The notes beneath the pieces were generated by a model, which did not search any database, was not told where the DNA came from, and worked only from the letters and a program-made list of their open reading frames with translations. DNA of 64,000 nt from positions 579,709 through 643,708 of the forward strand of contig BA000048.1 in assembly GCA_000270325.1 (NCBI GenBank), in the 5' to 3' direction. Positions 1 through 7,979 of the stretch are shown here, piece after piece. Source of the stretch: Candidatus Caldarchaeum subterraneum. Its GTDB lineage: Archaea > Thermoproteota > Nitrososphaeria_A > Caldarchaeales > Caldarchaeaceae. The translations under genes and the position numbers were made by a program. Within the stretch, counting starts at the first letter, position 1, and each line of letters starts with the position of its first letter.

Positions 1-719
1 CTCGCCAGGAACTCCACCACGCCGCCGAGACGCCGCAGCACATACTCATAGACGCCCGAGGCCGTGAACGCGTCCTCGCCGCTTCTCCGTGGCGAAGCCC
101 AGTAAAACCTCTCCAGAACACGCTCAGGCTCCTCCATCGGCTTCTCCTCGATTTCTCGCAGCGCTTCGCGAAGCATGGGCCTTGGTAGAGGATAGTTGTC
201 AAGGGCTTCGACGATGCGTTTCTTCTTCTCCGGTTCTACACGGGTTTTCTCAACCATGGCGAGCGTTGTCGCGGATGCTCCGCTGTCCAGGGGCCCCAGC
301 CTCGCGGCACGGCGTAGGGTGTAGAACCATGACTTGGAGACGCCGAGAAACCTGCACACCTCCTCAACACTCTTGAAAACCTCCTCCGCCACGAGCCGCT
401 CGACATAGAGAACCAGCTCCGACTCGGTCAAATCGTCTTGGCTGAAATGGATGGCGAGAGAGATGCGTGGCGCCTCTTCTCTGCGGACAATTATGCAGGG
501 GACTGTGTCGAGGCCTGCTTCAACAGCCGCCTCCAATCTTCTGCTTCCATCCAAAACCTCATACCCATCATCCACCTGATAGACCAGCAGAGGCTCCATG
601 ACACCGTTTCTCCTAATGCTCTCGAGGAGGATTTTGTGGCGTTCGGGGTCGTGGACCATGCGTGGGTTGTAGCGGCTTTTCCGAAGACGCGTCGTCTCGA
701 TGTAGACAACCTCTGACAT
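1..719 (-). CDS. ParB-like nuclease/Srx-fold domain protein (C-terminus outside window)
   Basis: The frame read leftwards from ATG at 719 stays open to the window edge (239 codons seen). The N-terminal 90 residues form a ParB/sulfiredoxin-type domain: an early R-x-N-P-R segment, then the box with the GSRRLEA motif at about residues 64-70. Residues about 115-135 look like a helix-turn-helix (VCRFLGVSKSWFYTLRR), as expected for the KorB/ParB DNA-binding part. A Shine-Dalgarno-like AAGGTGA precedes the start by 5-6 nt. It is the third gene of a leftward operon with 725..997 and 990..1157. In viruses such proteins serve in DNA modification, partition or regulation; which applies here cannot be told. 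Confidence 0.85.
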   Translation of the reverse strand, partial: MSEVVYIETTRLRKSRYNPRMVHDPERHKILLESIRRNGVMEPLLVYQVDDGYEVLDGSRRLEAAVEAGLDTVPCIIVRREEAPRISLAIHFSQDDLTESELVLYVERLVAEEVFKSVEEVCRFLGVSKSWFYTLRRAARLGPLDSGASATTLAMVEKTRVEPEKKKRIVEALDNYPLPRPMLREALREIEEKPMEEPERVLERFYWASPRRSGEDAFTASGVYEYVLRRLGGVVEFLA

Positions 720-724
720 GGTTT

Positions 725-997
725 TCACCTTCTACGGTATATGAGAAGAGGCTTGACGGGGTCAGCTACCTCAAGCGTCCAACGCGGAGTCGTAAACATC
801 TGAGAAGCGGCAAACCGCTGTATCGCAAGTGTTAAGATGGATTTTCCACGTCTGTTCTGCTTGTTGAGCAGCATCCGCAGCTCACCTCTTCCCACAACCA
901 TTTCCCTCAACCCCTTCTCCTCAGCCAGTTTCGCCAATTCTTCACCGACACGGATAATCGTCTCCAACGCCCTCGTCTTAGAAAACATCTTAGGCAT
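725..997 (-). CDS. Small hypothetical protein in the ParB operon
   Basis: A 90-residue basic protein that I do not recognise. It begins with a helical stretch (residues 5-40), has a Lys/Arg-rich middle (about residues 44-55) and a beta-prone C-terminus ending in three arginines, which would suit nucleic-acid binding. ATG at 997 is preferred over GTG at 1006 because GAGGTG lies 6-7 nt upstream of it. It overlaps the stop of the preceding RHH gene by 8 nt and ends 5 nt before the ParB-like gene, so the three are probably translationally coupled. Confidence 0.6.
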   Translation of the reverse strand: MPKMFSKTRALETIIRVGEELAKLAEEKGLREMVVGRGELRMLLNKQNRRGKSILTLAIQRFAASQMFTTPRWTLEVADPVKPLLIYRRR

Positions 998-1157
998 CAG
1001 CCCCACCTCTCATGATGTCTCGGAGAAGCAGACGAAGGTAAACCGAGACCGGTATGCCATGTTTATCAGCATTCTCGCGGAGCCAGCCGTAGACATCATG
1101 GGGAAGCCTCAGCGTCATCCGCTTAACCTCATCCCCGAGAGCGTTTTTACGCGGCAT
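990..1157 (-). CDS. Ribbon-helix-helix (Arc/CopG-type) DNA-binding protein
   Basis: A 55-residue protein with the short RHH layout: a beta strand with alternating residues (KRMTLRLP), then helix (DVYGWLRENADKHG), a turn, and helix (PVSVYLRLLLRDIM). The ATG at 1157 is chosen over the GTG at 1190 because AGAGGTG precedes it by 8 nt. It is the first gene of the leftward ParB operon and is divergent from another RHH gene at 1281, so the pair may form a viral control switch across the 1158-1280 interval. Function as a repressor is inferred from the family. Confidence 0.7.
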   Translation of the reverse strand: MPRKNALGDEVKRMTLRLPHDVYGWLRENADKHGIPVSVYLRLLLRDIMRGGADA

Positions 1158-1280
1158 CTCCGAGACACCTCTTACGTCCAGCTGCTGCACGAAAAAGGTG
1201 CTCTATCCGCACTTTCGGGCACCTCACACCGATATATGCAGGCGTCATGGAGAAAACCCGAGGGTGGAGGGATAAAAAAG

Positions 1281-1784
1281 ATGGGGGAAATTGATTCAAA
1301 AGTGACTCATGAAAAAAGCTCCGATGAGTCGTCAGCCAAGCAGTCAAAAGCATATTGCACGGTGAAGATTCCCGCGGCTCTTGCGGAGGTCATCGATAGT
1401 TATTTGATGGAGCATGAGGCTCAGGTGCGTGGGTTTAGGAGTAGGGCTGATGTGGTGGTGAGGGTTTTGACCGAGTTTTTGGAGGAGCAGGGGCGGCTGA
1501 GGCCCTTAGTCAAGCGGAGACTCGAACACGTCAACGTCTACGAATCGTTTGTTCTCGTAAGAGATAATTTGCTGAATGTTTCTGTCGAGGTCGCGGTGCA
1601 GCCTCCTCAGCTTTTCTGCCGCTACTGCTTGAGCGATGAGTGTGTCCATGTCTTGTTTGCGGCTTCGATACCTGGTGTGAGGCGGAGGTTTGCTGAGCTG
1701 GGTTTGAGGGCCCCTGAAACTGGTGAGGATGTGGGCGGGTATGTGGTGTTTTTCGGCGGCGTCGCCTATCCCTATACTGAGTGA
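1281..1784 (+). CDS. RHH-domain protein with C-terminal Cys/His metal-binding segment
   Basis: A 167-residue protein. Residues about 25-70 fit a ribbon-helix-helix domain (YCTVKIPAALAEVIDSYL, then a second helix in DVVVRVLTEFLEEQ). The C-terminal half carries C113-x2-C116, C121 and H123, a likely zinc site. ATG at 1281 is chosen because GGAGG lies about 10 nt upstream; the frame is open further upstream, but that part overlaps the opposite operon and looks like shadow. It is divergent from the RHH gene at 990-1157. Probably a transcriptional regulator of the provirus; the target is unknown. Confidence 0.7.
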   Translation: MGEIDSKVTHEKSSDESSAKQSKAYCTVKIPAALAEVIDSYLMEHEAQVRGFRSRADVVVRVLTEFLEEQGRLRPLVKRRLEHVNVYESFVLVRDNLLNVSVEVAVQPPQLFCRYCLSDECVHVLFAASIPGVRRRFAELGLRAPETGEDVGGYVVFFGGVAYPYTE

Positions 1785-1802
1785 TTTAATCATGGATGGT
1801 TT

Positions 1803-3260
1803 TTGGGTGGTGTGGCTGTTTTCCGTGTCCCCGTTGTATTCGCCGACTATGGTGGGAAACGTGGCTTTGGTTTTGCGGGGTTAAGGACTCGGGTTACACG
1901 GGTTTTCGGCGGTGTTGTGAAGCGTTCAAGGCGTGTGGGCGAGGTTGCTTCGCTGATGGGGCTTGGACTCGAGGATGTCGTGATGCCTGTTTTTCTGGAG
2001 GCCGTGGTCGAGGTTGAGAAGGGTGACGTTGTATATGTCACGGGTGAGAGCGGCGGCGGAAAATCTCTACTGCTCCGTCACCTCGCCGAGGAGATGAGCC
2101 GTTTGGAGGAGTTCGCCCCCGTCGCATGCTCGTGGAAAATCATGGATAACATTCCACGACGGAGGCCCTTGATAGACTGTGTCGGAAGAGATGTGAAAGA
2201 GGCTGTGGAGATTTTGTCTGCGGCTGGTCTGAGCGATGTCTACACATGGTTTAGGTGTTTTGACGAGCTGAGCGACGGGCAGAGGATGAGGTTTATTTTC
2301 GCGAAGGCTCTTGACGCGGGTGCGAAGACTGTTGTTCTCGATGAGTTTTGTTCGGCGCTTGACAGGGAGACAGCCAAGGCCACGGCTTATACGATGCAGA
2401 AGCTCGCCCGCAGACGTGGCATAACATTCATCGCGGCGACGGCTGTCGATGATTTGGGCGAGGACCTTAACCCCAGTCTCCTCATCGTTAAACACATGGG
2501 CCCTCATCTAGTTGTGAAGCGTCTCAACCCTGTTCCACGGCCCTGCAGCCTACTCGAGAAAGTTGTTGTAGAGGAGGGGTCTGTGGAGGATTGGCGTCTC
2601 CTCTCTTTTCTCCACTATCGGAGTCACCGAGTAGCCGCGGCTGTGAAAATCTTCCGCGCCGTTTTGAACGGACGTGTCGTTGGCGTGGTGGTGTATGCGA
2701 AGCCATATCTACAGGCCGCGGGGTTTGCGCAGTTTTTCAGCCATGACTGGTATCGCCGCGAGAGGATGAATCATGTTCTCAGGATTCAGCGGGTTGTGGT
2801 GCATCCGAGCTTCAGGGGGATAGGTGTGGCCCGCAAGCTTCTCCAAGAATCTATGCCACGGCTCGGCGTCCCGTTTGTGGAGATACTCAGCGCGATGGAG
2901 AAATTGATACCGTTTACACGCGGTATCATGACTAGGTGGACGGTTGTCGAGCCAAACAGAGAGAAAAGGGCTCTGCTCGAGGAGTTTAGCCAGCGATTCG
3001 GCATAGATGTTATGAAGCACGGTGTGGTGGATGTTCTTCTCTACGCGGAGAAGAGAGGCCTTCTAAGGGGGATGAGAAGCTGGCTTATCGCCAACCGCCA
3101 CAGATACGGAGATACGTCTCTCAAGCAGAGAGACGCGGCCAAGCTGCTTCGGACACTCAAGTCATCATGTGCAGCAAAAGTCTATGGACTGTGGATAAAT
3201 CCTGAGAAAAAATTTAGAAAAATTGTGGAGGAGGCTATGTCTGCTCCGCGAGTTCTTTGA
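1803..3260 (+). CDS. ABC-type ATPase fused to a GNAT acetyltransferase domain (COG2401-like)
   Basis: A 485-residue two-domain protein without membrane segments. ATPase domain: Walker A GESGGGKS at residues 81-88, signature LSDGQ at 156-160, Walker B TVVLDE at 176-181. The H-loop histidine is not evident (residues 209-217 read FIAATAVDD). GNAT domain: motif A at about 329-347 with R-G-x-G-V-A. The fusion matches the ABC-ATPase/acetyltransferase family known in archaea and viruses, whose function is unsettled. The start is TTG at 1803 or GTG at 1812. It lies beside ParB/RHH genes and overlaps the convergent membrane gene by 26 nt. Confidence 0.85.
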   Translation: MGGVAVFRVPVVFADYGGKRGFGFAGLRTRVTRVFGGVVKRSRRVGEVASLMGLGLEDVVMPVFLEAVVEVEKGDVVYVTGESGGGKSLLLRHLAEEMSRLEEFAPVACSWKIMDNIPRRRPLIDCVGRDVKEAVEILSAAGLSDVYTWFRCFDELSDGQRMRFIFAKALDAGAKTVVLDEFCSALDRETAKATAYTMQKLARRRGITFIAATAVDDLGEDLNPSLLIVKHMGPHLVVKRLNPVPRPCSLLEKVVVEEGSVEDWRLLSFLHYRSHRVAAAVKIFRAVLNGRVVGVVVYAKPYLQAAGFAQFFSHDWYRRERMNHVLRIQRVVVHPSFRGIGVARKLLQESMPRLGVPFVEILSAMEKLIPFTRGIMTRWTVVEPNREKRALLEEFSQRFGIDVMKHGVVDVLLYAEKRGLLRGMRSWLIANRHRYGDTSLKQRDAAKLLRTLKSSCAAKVYGLWINPEKKFRKIVEEAMSAPRVL

Positions 3261-3720
3261 GGAGTGTGGAGAGGTCTTTTTCCTCGGCTGATGAACCGAT
3301 TTTCTCGAGTGCGATGATGATGTCCTTGGTTTTTGCTATGACTTCGAGCCGTGCTTTGGCGAGTGTGAGTATGTCCCTTGCCGAGGCTCCGCTGCTCATC
3401 TTCTCCTCAGCCACCGTCTCCAGCTCGTGGTATATTTTCAGCAGGCTTTTCAACAATTTCTCAAGCATCTCCGCGGCGTTTTCGGACGTCTCCTCCACCA
3501 CAGCCCCCATCAGCCTATGCATCGATGCTCTTTTTCTCGCAGAGGCGAGTCGTTTCAGGGTCTTGCCCATCCTGTGGATGATAATTGTTGACATGAGAGC
3601 TGCGGCTGCTGCGACAAGTGCGAGGAATGAGCCGATGTCTATGTAGTGAAGCAGGTATAGGATTGTTGAGGCTATGGTGAGTGTTTTTGCGATGTAGTCG
3701 AGTTTTTCCGCGGTGTTCAT
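3235..3720 (-). CDS. Small membrane protein with C-terminal coiled coil
   Basis: A 161-residue protein with two closely spaced hydrophobic segments (about residues 10-30 and 33-50) followed by a long charged helical region (about 55-160) likely to form a coiled coil. ATG at 3720 overlaps the upstream stop as ATGA. An upstream extension in the same frame is His/Arg-rich shadow. It is the last gene of the leftward portal operon. A role in lysis or in the virion membrane interface is only a guess from position. Confidence 0.6.
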   Translation of the reverse strand: MNTAEKLDYIAKTLTIASTILYLLHYIDIGSFLALVAAAAALMSTIIIHRMGKTLKRLASARKRASMHRLMGAVVEETSENAAEMLEKLLKSLLKIYHELETVAEEKMSSGASARDILTLAKARLEVIAKTKDIIIALEKIGSSAEEKDLSTLLKELAEQT

Positions 3721-4136
3721 GTCCGCAGGGCCTCGAGTGTGCTGATGACGTATGTGATGTAGGAGCTGAGGCCGAGGAGTGTGGAGGCGGTTGCGGCGGC
3801 GTTGCTGGTTTTGTTGACGGCGAGCGATTCCGCGATTACGCGGATGAGTAGGTAGGTGTTGGCTGCGAAGAGAAGTATTGTTTGAAAGGTGTCGAGGATG
3901 TTGGCTGTGTTGATGGCTGTTGAGATGAATGATGCGGCTGTCTGGACTCCGAGGGTGAGGTATGTGGCCCGTGTCTCCGTCCAGCCGGCTTTTCTGTAGT
4001 GGATGGGTGTTAGGGTCGTAGCTATGATGAACACGGTGGCTGAGGCTATCAGGAGAAGCAGCTTCAGAGAAGATGTTGTGTGGATGATTGTGGCGACGAG
4101 TAATGTCGCCGCCGCGGCTATCAGAAGCTTTCTCAT
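3717..4136 (-). CDS. Four-helix membrane protein, holin-like candidate
   Basis: A 139-residue very hydrophobic protein with about four membrane helices (near residues 4-20, 27-45, 65-100 and 112-132) and few charges. Its ATG overlaps the portal stop by 4 nt (ATGA), and its own stop overlaps the next start the same way, so portal and the two membrane proteins form one tightly coupled operon. I recognise no family. A holin or pore function is possible from size and place only. Confidence 0.55.
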   Translation of the reverse strand: MRKLLIAAAATLLVATIIHTTSSLKLLLLIASATVFIIATTLTPIHYRKAGWTETRATYLTLGVQTAASFISTAINTANILDTFQTILLFAANTYLLIRVIAESLAVNKTSNAAATASTLLGLSSYITYVISTLEALRT

Positions 4137-5200
4137 GGCTTTTCGCCACCTATAGTGCCGAGGCCCATGGCTCGCCGCGCCTCCTCAACCGTCTCAATCC
4201 CAGCCTTCACACGCTCCACATGCATCGCCGTCTCCTGCTCCGGGTTCATCCACTCAACCAACCTAAACGAGAAACCGTCAATACCCATGATGCGTTTGAG
4301 CGCAAGCGTGACCGAGGCGCCGAAGATTCTCTGCAGAGACTTGATGTATTGGGCGAAAGTTGTCATCTGGTTACGGCTTGTCTCGAGGTTGAGGCCTTGG
4401 ACCACGCCGTAGACGATGGGCGGCACCCGGAGAACGGCGAGGATGCGTTGCCTGAATTCTTCCAGCAGCTCAACGACGCGGAGGTCTTCCACAGGCTGGC
4501 TCAGGGTTTTGACATCGATTTCACCCATCAGGAGAAGGTTGTCGCCGGGACGCGCCGACTCGAGAACAGCCTTCAGCCTGTTGAAAGTTGTTTCGTCACC
4601 ATGCTTCAGCACAATCGCCTTCGACAACACACCTTTCCGCATGAATACTTGGAAGAGGAAGAGCTCGGCTTCGCGTTTAGCCAAAAGGATGCGGGCCAGC
4701 GACGCGAGCTTGGGTGTTCCATAGGTTCTGTCGGCGAGAGGATGCAGAACAACGTGGACAATCTCGTCGGGGGAGAATCTTACCACACGGCTGGTCTGCT
4801 GAACATATTCCTTCACGACACCATAATCATCTCTGACAACCTGCATCGTCCACGGCGCGATAACCCTCGGAAAATCCGAGACACACTCGATATAGGCTTC
4901 GTCGAAAATCAGCGTGGTCAAGACAAGGTTGCGGAGAAAGAAGAAGAAATCATCCTCACGTCTCTGCAGCCACTCCTCAACGGTTTTTCTCGCGTTCTCC
5001 TCGCCCACAACATACCAGCCGTTCGCCGTCACGGCATCCACCACCGCGTCGAGACAAGCCCTAACATCGGTATCACCCTCCGCCAGCTCCAGCAGCTTCA
5101 GCTGATCAAGCGGCTTCGGCTCACCAAGCCTTCCATAGAAGCTAGGCATCGTGGAGGCAAAGGCTCTGGGTCGGGAGAGGATTTTCCTGAAGAACGCCAT
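4133..5200 (-). CDS. Phage portal protein
   Basis: A 355-residue protein (378 if started at 5269) with the features of HK97-like portals: an early helical domain; the central segment with DEIVH followed by a Y-G-T-P-K-L loop and a long helix rich in K/R/E; and a C-terminal VPP..YGVVQG...E.SRNQ segment leading into the tunnel helix. It forms the dodecameric DNA gate of the capsid. It is transcribed leftwards, opposite to all other head genes. I prefer ATG at 5200 because the longer version runs through a perfect 23-bp palindrome and shares its start bases with the divergent gene. Confidence 0.88.
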   Translation of the reverse strand: MAFFRKILSRPRAFASTMPSFYGRLGEPKPLDQLKLLELAEGDTDVRACLDAVVDAVTANGWYVVGEENARKTVEEWLQRREDDFFFFLRNLVLTTLIFDEAYIECVSDFPRVIAPWTMQVVRDDYGVVKEYVQQTSRVVRFSPDEIVHVVLHPLADRTYGTPKLASLARILLAKREAELFLFQVFMRKGVLSKAIVLKHGDETTFNRLKAVLESARPGDNLLLMGEIDVKTLSQPVEDLRVVELLEEFRQRILAVLRVPPIVYGVVQGLNLETSRNQMTTFAQYIKSLQRIFGASVTLALKRIMGIDGFSFRLVEWMNPEQETAMHVERVKAGIETVEEARRAMGLGTIGGEKP

Positions 5201-5222
5201 GTCCGAGGCCAGGCTTCGTTTT

Positions 5223-5245
5223 CTTAATTCTCTCAGAGAATTAAG
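5223..5245. promoter_or_regulatory. Perfect 23-bp palindrome between divergent viral operons
   Basis: Two 11-base arms (cttaattctct and its reverse complement) flank a single C. It lies between portal (start 5200) and the rightward late operon (start 5268). Its position suits an operator bound by a dimeric regulator, such as one of the RHH proteins at the left of the provirus. The AT-rich arms could also contain or mask promoter elements for both directions. Confidence 0.6.
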
Positions 5246-5267
5246 CTGAGAGGGCGAGGCTGATGAC

Positions 5268-5519
5268 ATGGAGCTGGTCTACGCCTTTGCAGGCATCCTG
5301 CTCTACATCCTCAGCGGCTATCTGAAGAGCGGCGAGGCCTTCGACCCCGTGAAAGCGCTTCGCACAGCGGTTGTCGGCTTAGCGGCTGTGGTGGCGAACA
5401 TGGTTCTGGGTGTTGAGCTTCCTGTGCCGGAGCTCGAGACTCTGCTGACAGCTGGTGAGGTGACTTTTGTGGAGAACTTGGCGAAGACGCTGTGGAGAAG
5501 GGTGTTTTCAACGCTTTAG
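5268..5519 (+). CDS. Small membrane protein opening the late operon
   Basis: An 83-residue protein with an N-terminal hydrophobic helix (residues 3-18) and a second apolar segment (about 35-50), then an amphipathic tail. GAGG sits 8 nt before ATG 5268. The start codon overlaps the alternative portal start on the other strand, both using the four bases CATG. I recognise no family. Size and topology resemble small holin-like or head-associated membrane proteins. Confidence 0.55.
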   Translation: MELVYAFAGILLYILSGYLKSGEAFDPVKALRTAVVGLAAVVANMVLGVELPVPELETLLTAGEVTFVENLAKTLWRRVFSTL

Positions 5520-5534
5520 CCCCGTGGCCCCTGC

Positions 5535-6164
5535 TTGGATGCCGTGCGATGGATAACATGCATACAGGTTAGGCCCTGTCTCGAGAAGACTCTCGACGAC
5601 GAGGTTTTCGCCGGCTATCTGGAAGGCGTCGCGGCAACCTCGGACATAGACCTTGAGGGGGACATCTTCTCGGAAGAGGTCTTCAAAGCAAACGCCGCCA
5701 ACCTCGTCGGCAAACCCATCCTGCTGCAGCACGGCCGCAGCCAAGCCATCGGTGAACAAGCAGTCGGCCAAATCATCGACGCCAAACATATCCCGGGCAA
5801 AGGCCTCTGGATAAAGGCGGGAATCTACAAGGCTTTTGGAGACGTTTGGCGAATGGTGAAAAACGGTTTCCTAAGGTTTCTAAGCATAGGAGGCTACGTT
5901 AAACGCGTCAGGTTCCACGACAAATACCGCGAAATCGAGGAAGCCGAGATAACCGAAGTCTCCCTGACACACCGCGCCGCAAACCCTCGAGCACAGATAA
6001 TCACAGTCTTCTCGAAAAGCTGGCCCACGGCGCCGAAATCCATCGTCTCGGGAAACGAGGCCATAGCCAAGCCGGCGGCACAGGAGCTTGACACACCCTA
6101 TTTCCGAAAATACTGGAGCAGGCTCGGTTCTCACCGAATTAAGCAGGAGCCGCTGCATAGATGA
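5535..6164 (+). CDS. Prohead protease (XkdF / peptidase S78-like)
   Basis: A 209-residue protein with the conserved run of caudovirus prohead proteases: PILLQHG with likely catalytic His66, the VWRMVKNGFLRFLSIGG segment with Ser117, and EITEVSLTHRAANP with Glu141. It should cleave scaffold/capsid N-termini during head maturation. The start is TTG at 5535 or GTG at 5544. The last ten residues or so may be variable tail. It lies directly upstream of the major capsid gene, the normal order. Confidence 0.85.
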   Translation: MDAVRWITCIQVRPCLEKTLDDEVFAGYLEGVAATSDIDLEGDIFSEEVFKANAANLVGKPILLQHGRSQAIGEQAVGQIIDAKHIPGKGLWIKAGIYKAFGDVWRMVKNGFLRFLSIGGYVKRVRFHDKYREIEEAEITEVSLTHRAANPRAQIITVFSKSWPTAPKSIVSGNEAIAKPAAQELDTPYFRKYWSRLGSHRIKQEPLHR

Positions 6165-6168
6165 TGCT

Positions 6169-7119
6169 ATGAATTTTAGGGAAGCACAGCAGGAATACCT
6201 CAGGTTCGGCAAAGCTCTGCTGAGCGGCGACAGCAACTTTCCAGAAATTCCGCCGGCCGTTGCAAGCGATGTCTTCGACACCTTCATAGAGGAGAGCATA
6301 GCCGCGAAGGTTTTCCGCTTCATCACCATGGGCTCCGACGTCGTCAAGTTCTACGTCAAGGGAGCTGCTCTCAACGTCTACGCACCCACGGAGGCTTCAC
6401 CTGTTCCTGAGACGAAGCTGACTTTTGAGCCGCCGGTTGTGCTCGAGGCGCGTGAGGTGCGTGCGGTGAGCAGGATATCCGATGTCGCTGAGGAGGAGAG
6501 TGTGGTCGACCTCGTGGCTATGACGGTTGAGGACATGGCCCGCAGCATCGCCGACGCAGTTGATAAGAACGTTTTCCGAGGCGCAGGCGACGGCTCAGAC
6601 GCCTACAACCTCTTCACAGGTCTCCGGAGAAGCCACACCCTACCAGGAAGCCAGACACAGACCCTCGACATCGCAAAAGCACCTCTCACAGTCGAGCACA
6701 TCAACAAAGCCGTCGCAGCCCTCGGGGAACTCGGCTACAGAGACGACCTCGTCATGATAATCCATCCAAAGACAGCCCTCCACCTCCGCAACGACCTCGC
6801 CGAAAAAGGACTCGAAACAATAAGCGGCGACATCCTCCGCACAGGAGAAGTCAACGCCATCTTCGGCCTCAAAAAAGTCTACGTCACCACACATCTCGAG
6901 AAACGCAGCTACAGCGGCAGCGACGGGACCAAGGTGAGCGACGTCATAGTCTGCAGTTCACGCGACGCGGGTGTCGGAGGTTATAGAAGAGCTCTCCGCA
7001 TCGAGAGGGACAGAGATGTTGAGGCAGGGTTGACGAAGGTTGCCGCAAGCATCAGGTTCGCATGGCGTATAGCGAAGACCGACGCCATCTTCCTCATACA
7101 AAACGCCCTCGCCGAATAA
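6169..7119 (+). CDS. Major capsid protein, HK97 fold
   Basis: A 316-residue protein in the canonical place after the prohead protease. It shows the HK97-type layout: a helical N-arm, an E-loop-like segment rich in V/T/E (PETKLTFEPPVVLEAREV), the spine helix (VEDMARSIADAVDKNVFRG) and the P- and A-domain with MIIHPKTALHLRNDL and a C-terminal strand (VAASIRFAWRIAKTDAIFLI). I chose ATG 6169 over 6088 because it follows the protease stop by 4 nt and gives the usual helical N-terminus. The coding strand changes from G/T-rich to C/A-rich codons near 6550. Confidence 0.88.
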   Translation: MNFREAQQEYLRFGKALLSGDSNFPEIPPAVASDVFDTFIEESIAAKVFRFITMGSDVVKFYVKGAALNVYAPTEASPVPETKLTFEPPVVLEAREVRAVSRISDVAEEESVVDLVAMTVEDMARSIADAVDKNVFRGAGDGSDAYNLFTGLRRSHTLPGSQTQTLDIAKAPLTVEHINKAVAALGELGYRDDLVMIIHPKTALHLRNDLAEKGLETISGDILRTGEVNAIFGLKKVYVTTHLEKRSYSGSDGTKVSDVIVCSSRDAGVGGYRRALRIERDRDVEAGLTKVAASIRFAWRIAKTDAIFLIQNALAE

Positions 7120-7157
7120 TCTGACCCCTATAACCACACACCATTTTTTCTAAAACC

Positions 7158-7979
7158 ATGCGCTATGTCTCGGTGAAAGATGTCCGTCTCTACAACGGCT
7201 GGCTACCCATCGAGGAGAAGAAGCAGCCGCTGAAGAAAATCGGGGAAACAGTGTTCCAAACTCCGCATGCGCCTCTCGTCGACGCCGACTGGGACGGCTC
7301 CGTCTACGACGATGTCCTAGTTTATCTCGGCGGTGAACATGTTGAGCCTGAGTCTATAGACCCATCCACGGGGCTAATCTCTATTCATCCACCGCCTTCT
7401 CAGGGTACATCGGTTGAGGCGGATTATTTCTGGCACCCCATCGGGGACGAGGACATAATCCTCGCGGTTGAAGCGGCCGAGGGATTGGTCGAGGCCCTGA
7501 CAGGCGTGGTGTATGTTCCGCATCAACGTGTCGAGAGACGGAGAATAGAGCGAAACGGGTTGGTTGCGTTGAGCGAGCCAGTCATCACCGTACAGTCTGT
7601 CAAGCTCTACGACAGTTTCGGAAACTTTCTCGGAGAGGCTGAGGCTACGCTGGTTGACAGAGCGGCGGGCATTTTGAAGATACGTGTTGTCTCGCAGGAG
7701 CCGAGGCCGCCGTGGTATCTGCCCAGCTACGTCGAGGCCGAGGTTGAATACGTGGGTGGATATGAATCGGTGCCCGCCATAGTTAAGCACGCGGTTCTCG
7801 CCCTCTCCAGCCACAATCTGTTGACGCGTTTTCAGCAGAGGCTTGCTCTGGCCCCGGATTATGGTGGAGGAGTTTCCACGGTTTTTGTTGCCGAGGATTT
7901 GGAGAAGCGGCTGCGTTTTCTCAGAAACGAGGTGGAGAAGACGGTTAACAGTTTGCCGAGGAGGGTTGAGAAGGCTTGA
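7158..7979 (+). CDS. Head-tail connector / adaptor protein (gp6-like)
   Basis: A 273-residue protein placed after the major capsid gene. The central part (GDEDIILAVEAAEGLVEALTG) resembles the opening helix of gp6/YqbG-type head-completion proteins, and a later YVGGYESVPAIVKHAVLALSSH segment fits the second conserved helix of that fold. It has a longer N-terminal beta-rich extension than bacterial relatives. The assignment rests on motif style and gene order. Confidence 0.65.
   Translation: MRYVSVKDVRLYNGWLPIEEKKQPLKKIGETVFQTPHAPLVDADWDGSVYDDVLVYLGGEHVEPESIDPSTGLISIHPPPSQGTSVEADYFWHPIGDEDIILAVEAAEGLVEALTGVVYVPHQRVERRRIERNGLVALSEPVITVQSVKLYDSFGNFLGEAEATLVDRAAGILKIRVVSQEPRPPWYLPSYVEAEVEYVGGYESVPAIVKHAVLALSSHNLLTRFQQRLALAPDYGGGVSTVFVAEDLEKRLRFLRNEVEKTVNSLPRRVEKA

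Noticed and set aside
837-1280. Upstream extension of the RHH-zinc protein
   Set aside because: It lies over the opposite-strand RHH operon and lacks domain character; a ribosome site precedes ATG 1281.
3721-4149. N-terminal extension of the 3235..3720 membrane protein
   Set aside because: The extension is His/Arg/Pro-rich and runs antiparallel in frame to the genuine four-helix protein at 3717..4136; the ATGA start at 3720 explains the gene.
4088-5227. Long rightward reading frame opposite the portal gene
   Set aside because: Its translation has no domain pattern, while the minus strand encodes a clear portal with overlapping operon partners; it is an antisense shadow.
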